Source: Pseudorhodoplanes sinuspersici
GTDB lineage: Bacteria > Pseudomonadota > Alphaproteobacteria > Rhizobiales > Xanthobacteraceae
Reading direction: 5' to 3'
Assembly: GCF_002119765.1 (NCBI RefSeq)
Contig: NZ_CP021112.1
Span: 4,768,501-4,832,500, forward strand
Length of the DNA stretch: 64,000 nucleotides
Within the stretch, counting starts at the first letter, position 1. The number at the start of each line of letters is the position of its first letter. Under the pieces are notes generated by a model that did not search any database, was not told where the DNA came from, and saw nothing but the letters and a program-made list of their open reading frames with translations. Made by a program: the position numbers and the translations under genes. This document shows, in pieces, positions 62,491 through 64,000 of the stretch.

Positions 62491-63228
62491 CTACCGCGCG
62501 CCCGATACGGTCAGGATCGTACCGCTGGTGTAGCTGGCCTTGTCCGAGATCAGGAACAATATCGCCTCCGCCACCTCCTGTGGCGTGCCGAACCGTCCGG
62601 TCGGAAGCATCGGGGAGACACGCTCCTTCCGGCCAGGTTCATGGATCTCCGTATCGATCGGACCGGGTGAGACCGCATTGACACGGATGCCCTCGCCCGC
62701 CAGTTCGCGCGACAGCCCAATGGTCAGCGAATCCACTGCCCCCTTGGTCGCCGCATACCAGGCATACTCTCCGGCCGCACCGAGCCGCGATTGCACCGAT
62801 GACAAAAACACGATCGAACCGCCGCGGCCACCATGCTTTGTGGAGATCCGCGGGATCGCCGCACGGGCCGTAAAGAATGCACCCATGACATTGACATCGA
62901 CATTCTCGCGCAGCGTCTGCGTCGACACCGCTTCGAAACGCGAATTCTTGCCGGTGACACCGCTGTTATAAACGAGATGGCGCAGCGGCCCGAACGCATC
63001 GACCTCCTTGAACAGGCGCTCGACATCGGCCTCCTGCGCCATGTCGCCCTGGACCGCGATCGCGCGGCCACCGCTGCCTTCGACATCCTTGACGACGTTT
63101 GCCGCCGCATCCGCATTGCTCTTGTAGTTGATGGCGACATCGTAGCCGCATTGCGCGGCAAGCCGTGCGGTTGCGGCGCCGATGCCCCGGCCACCGCCGG
63201 TGATGAGAACAATCTGTCTGTCGGTCAT
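62491..63228 (-). CDS. Short-chain dehydrogenase/reductase
   Basis: A 245-residue classical SDR with the cofactor motif TGGGRGIGAAT, NSGVTGKNS, and the catalytic YXXXK (YAWYAATKG) with serine in LSSVQSRLG. It resembles FabG-type or glucose-1-dehydrogenase-type reductases; the substrate is unknown. Three bases separate its start from the terC stop, so they are probably cotranscribed. Confidence 0.92.
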   Translation of the reverse strand: MTDRQIVLITGGGRGIGAATARLAAQCGYDVAINYKSNADAAANVVKDVEGSGGRAIAVQGDMAQEADVERLFKEVDAFGPLRHLVYNSGVTGKNSRFEAVSTQTLRENVDVNVMGAFFTARAAIPRISTKHGGRGGSIVFLSSVQSRLGAAGEYAWYAATKGAVDSLTIGLSRELAGEGIRVNAVSPGPIDTEIHEPGRKERVSPMLPTGRFGTPQEVAEAILFLISDKASYTSGTILTVSGAR

Positions 63229-63231
63229 TTG

Positions 63232-63972
63232 TTACTTCCGGGTCAGTGTTTTTGGTCGTTTACGCCGGTTGCGAAGCGCGAGCACGTTAAACACCTCGAC
63301 CGCACCCGCAAAGGCCATTGCGAAGTAAATATAGCCGCGCGGAATGTGGAAACCGAGACCGTCGGCCACCAGCGCGACGCCGATCAGCAAGAGGAACGAC
63401 AGCGCCAGCATCTTGGTGGTCGGATATTTCTGGATGAAGGCCGAGACCGGCACGGCGGCGAAATACATCACCAGCATCGCGATCATCACCGCTGCGATCA
63501 TGATTTCGACATCCTGCGCAAGGCCGATCGCGGTGATGATGGAGTCGAGCGAGAAGACGAGGTCGATCGCAACCAGTTGCGCTATGACCCAGCCAAAACC
63601 ATTGCTACCACCGCTGGATTGCTCCTCTTCGTATTCGGCCTCGACCTCTGCGTGGATTTCGCTTGTGCCCTTGGCGAGCAGGAACAAGCCGCCGGCGATC
63701 AGGATCAGGTCGCGCCAGGAAAACTCGTTGCCGAGGATCGCAAAGACCGGCGCGGTGAGCCGCATGATCCAGGTCAATGTCAGCAGCAGCGCGACGCGAA
63801 AGATGAAGGCAAGGCCGAGCCCGATCTGTCGCGCGAGCTTGGCCTGCCGCTTCGGCAACCGCGAAATCAAAACGGAGATAAAGACGATGTTGTCGATGCC
63901 GAGCACGATCTCGAGCACCGAGAGGGTCACCAGCGCAAGCCAGGCATGTGGATCGGTCAACAAGTGAAGCAT
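63232..63972 (-). CDS. TerC family membrane protein
   Basis: A 246-residue protein with about seven membrane helices and the acidic motifs GIDNIVFISVLISRLP and AIDLVFSLDSI of the TerC family, linked to metal-ion (often manganese) export or tellurite resistance. A charged loop (EIHAEVEAEYEEEQSS) lies in the middle. The start is near the window end (ATG 63972). Confidence 0.9.
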   Translation of the reverse strand: MLHLLTDPHAWLALVTLSVLEIVLGIDNIVFISVLISRLPKRQAKLARQIGLGLAFIFRVALLLTLTWIMRLTAPVFAILGNEFSWRDLILIAGGLFLLAKGTSEIHAEVEAEYEEEQSSGGSNGFGWVIAQLVAIDLVFSLDSIITAIGLAQDVEIMIAAVMIAMLVMYFAAVPVSAFIQKYPTTKMLALSFLLLIGVALVADGLGFHIPRGYIYFAMAFAGAVEVFNVLALRNRRKRPKTLTRK

Positions 63973-64000
63973 CTTTGTCCAGTATTCCGTTCAGTCATCC

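Overview
The window is about 64 kb of a G+C-rich alphaproteobacterial chromosome. Gene content and order point to the Hyphomicrobiales (Rhizobiales), near Bradyrhizobiaceae/Xanthobacteraceae: cinA-ispDF-dusB-ntrB-ntrC-ntrY-ntrX-dat-hfq-hflX-mazG is a typical block there, and several short palindromic repeats look like those scattered in such genomes. The organism assignment is inference from sequence; no database search was run.

Layout. Positions 1-520 hold no gene but contain a strongly structured element (221-398), followed by a dodecin gene. From 0.9 to 25.4 kb is core housekeeping: lipoate synthesis (lipA), ubiquinone-related coq10/ratA, isoprenoid synthesis (ispDF), tRNA dihydrouridylation (dusB), nitrogen two-component regulation (ntrBC, ntrYX), D-amino-acid aminotransferase, hfq-hflX, mazG, a DUF937 protein, then a leftward run rlpA-dac-tmk-holB-metG-(membrane protein)-tatD-MBL hydrolase.

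A tRNA-Ser(UGA) gene at 25314-25403 is the integration site of an 11-kb island (25390-36419), bounded by a 15-bp direct repeat of the tRNA 3' end. The island has a tyrosine integrase, an AlpA-like regulator, a RepA-like ATPase with an iteron-like array beside it, and a full HK97-type head/packaging set: large terminase, HNH nuclease, capsid, protease, connector, portal and a possible head-closure protein. There are no tail, lysis or lysogeny genes. This is the layout of a capsid-forming phage satellite (cf-PICI-like), and it is the most notable object in the window.

From 36.6 to 52.3 kb, after a ferric-reductase-like gene and a YccF gene, comes a complete thiosulfate-oxidising Sox locus: a YeeE-type transporter, an ArsR-type SoxR repressor, SoxS and SoxW thioredoxins, an exported DsrE-like protein, SoxXA, SoxYZ, SoxB, SoxCD, a small cytochrome c with a flavocytochrome-c sulfide dehydrogenase flavoprotein, an MBL-fold hydrolase and a soluble cytochrome c. 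SoxXA would attach thiosulfate to SoxYZ, SoxB would hydrolyse sulfate off, SoxCD would oxidise the sulfane sulfur, and small cytochromes would carry the electrons. Three intergenic regions share a dyad (AATACATGC-N8-GCAAGTATT type) that is a likely SoxR operator. The MBL gene carries an apparent -1 frameshift at a perfect slippery heptamer inside its Tat signal.

From 52.3 to 64 kb are a LytTR regulator, a MipA-family outer-membrane protein, an ICMT-like methyltransferase, a LysM lipoprotein, rimO, a PAS-GGDEF protein, a purine-catabolism pair (allantoate amidohydrolase-type M20 enzyme and a PuuD-type urate oxidase with a cytochrome domain), a quinone oxidoreductase, an SDR and a TerC-family protein. 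Start codons were chosen by ribosome-binding sites, overlaps and family N-termini; alternatives are given in the entries.
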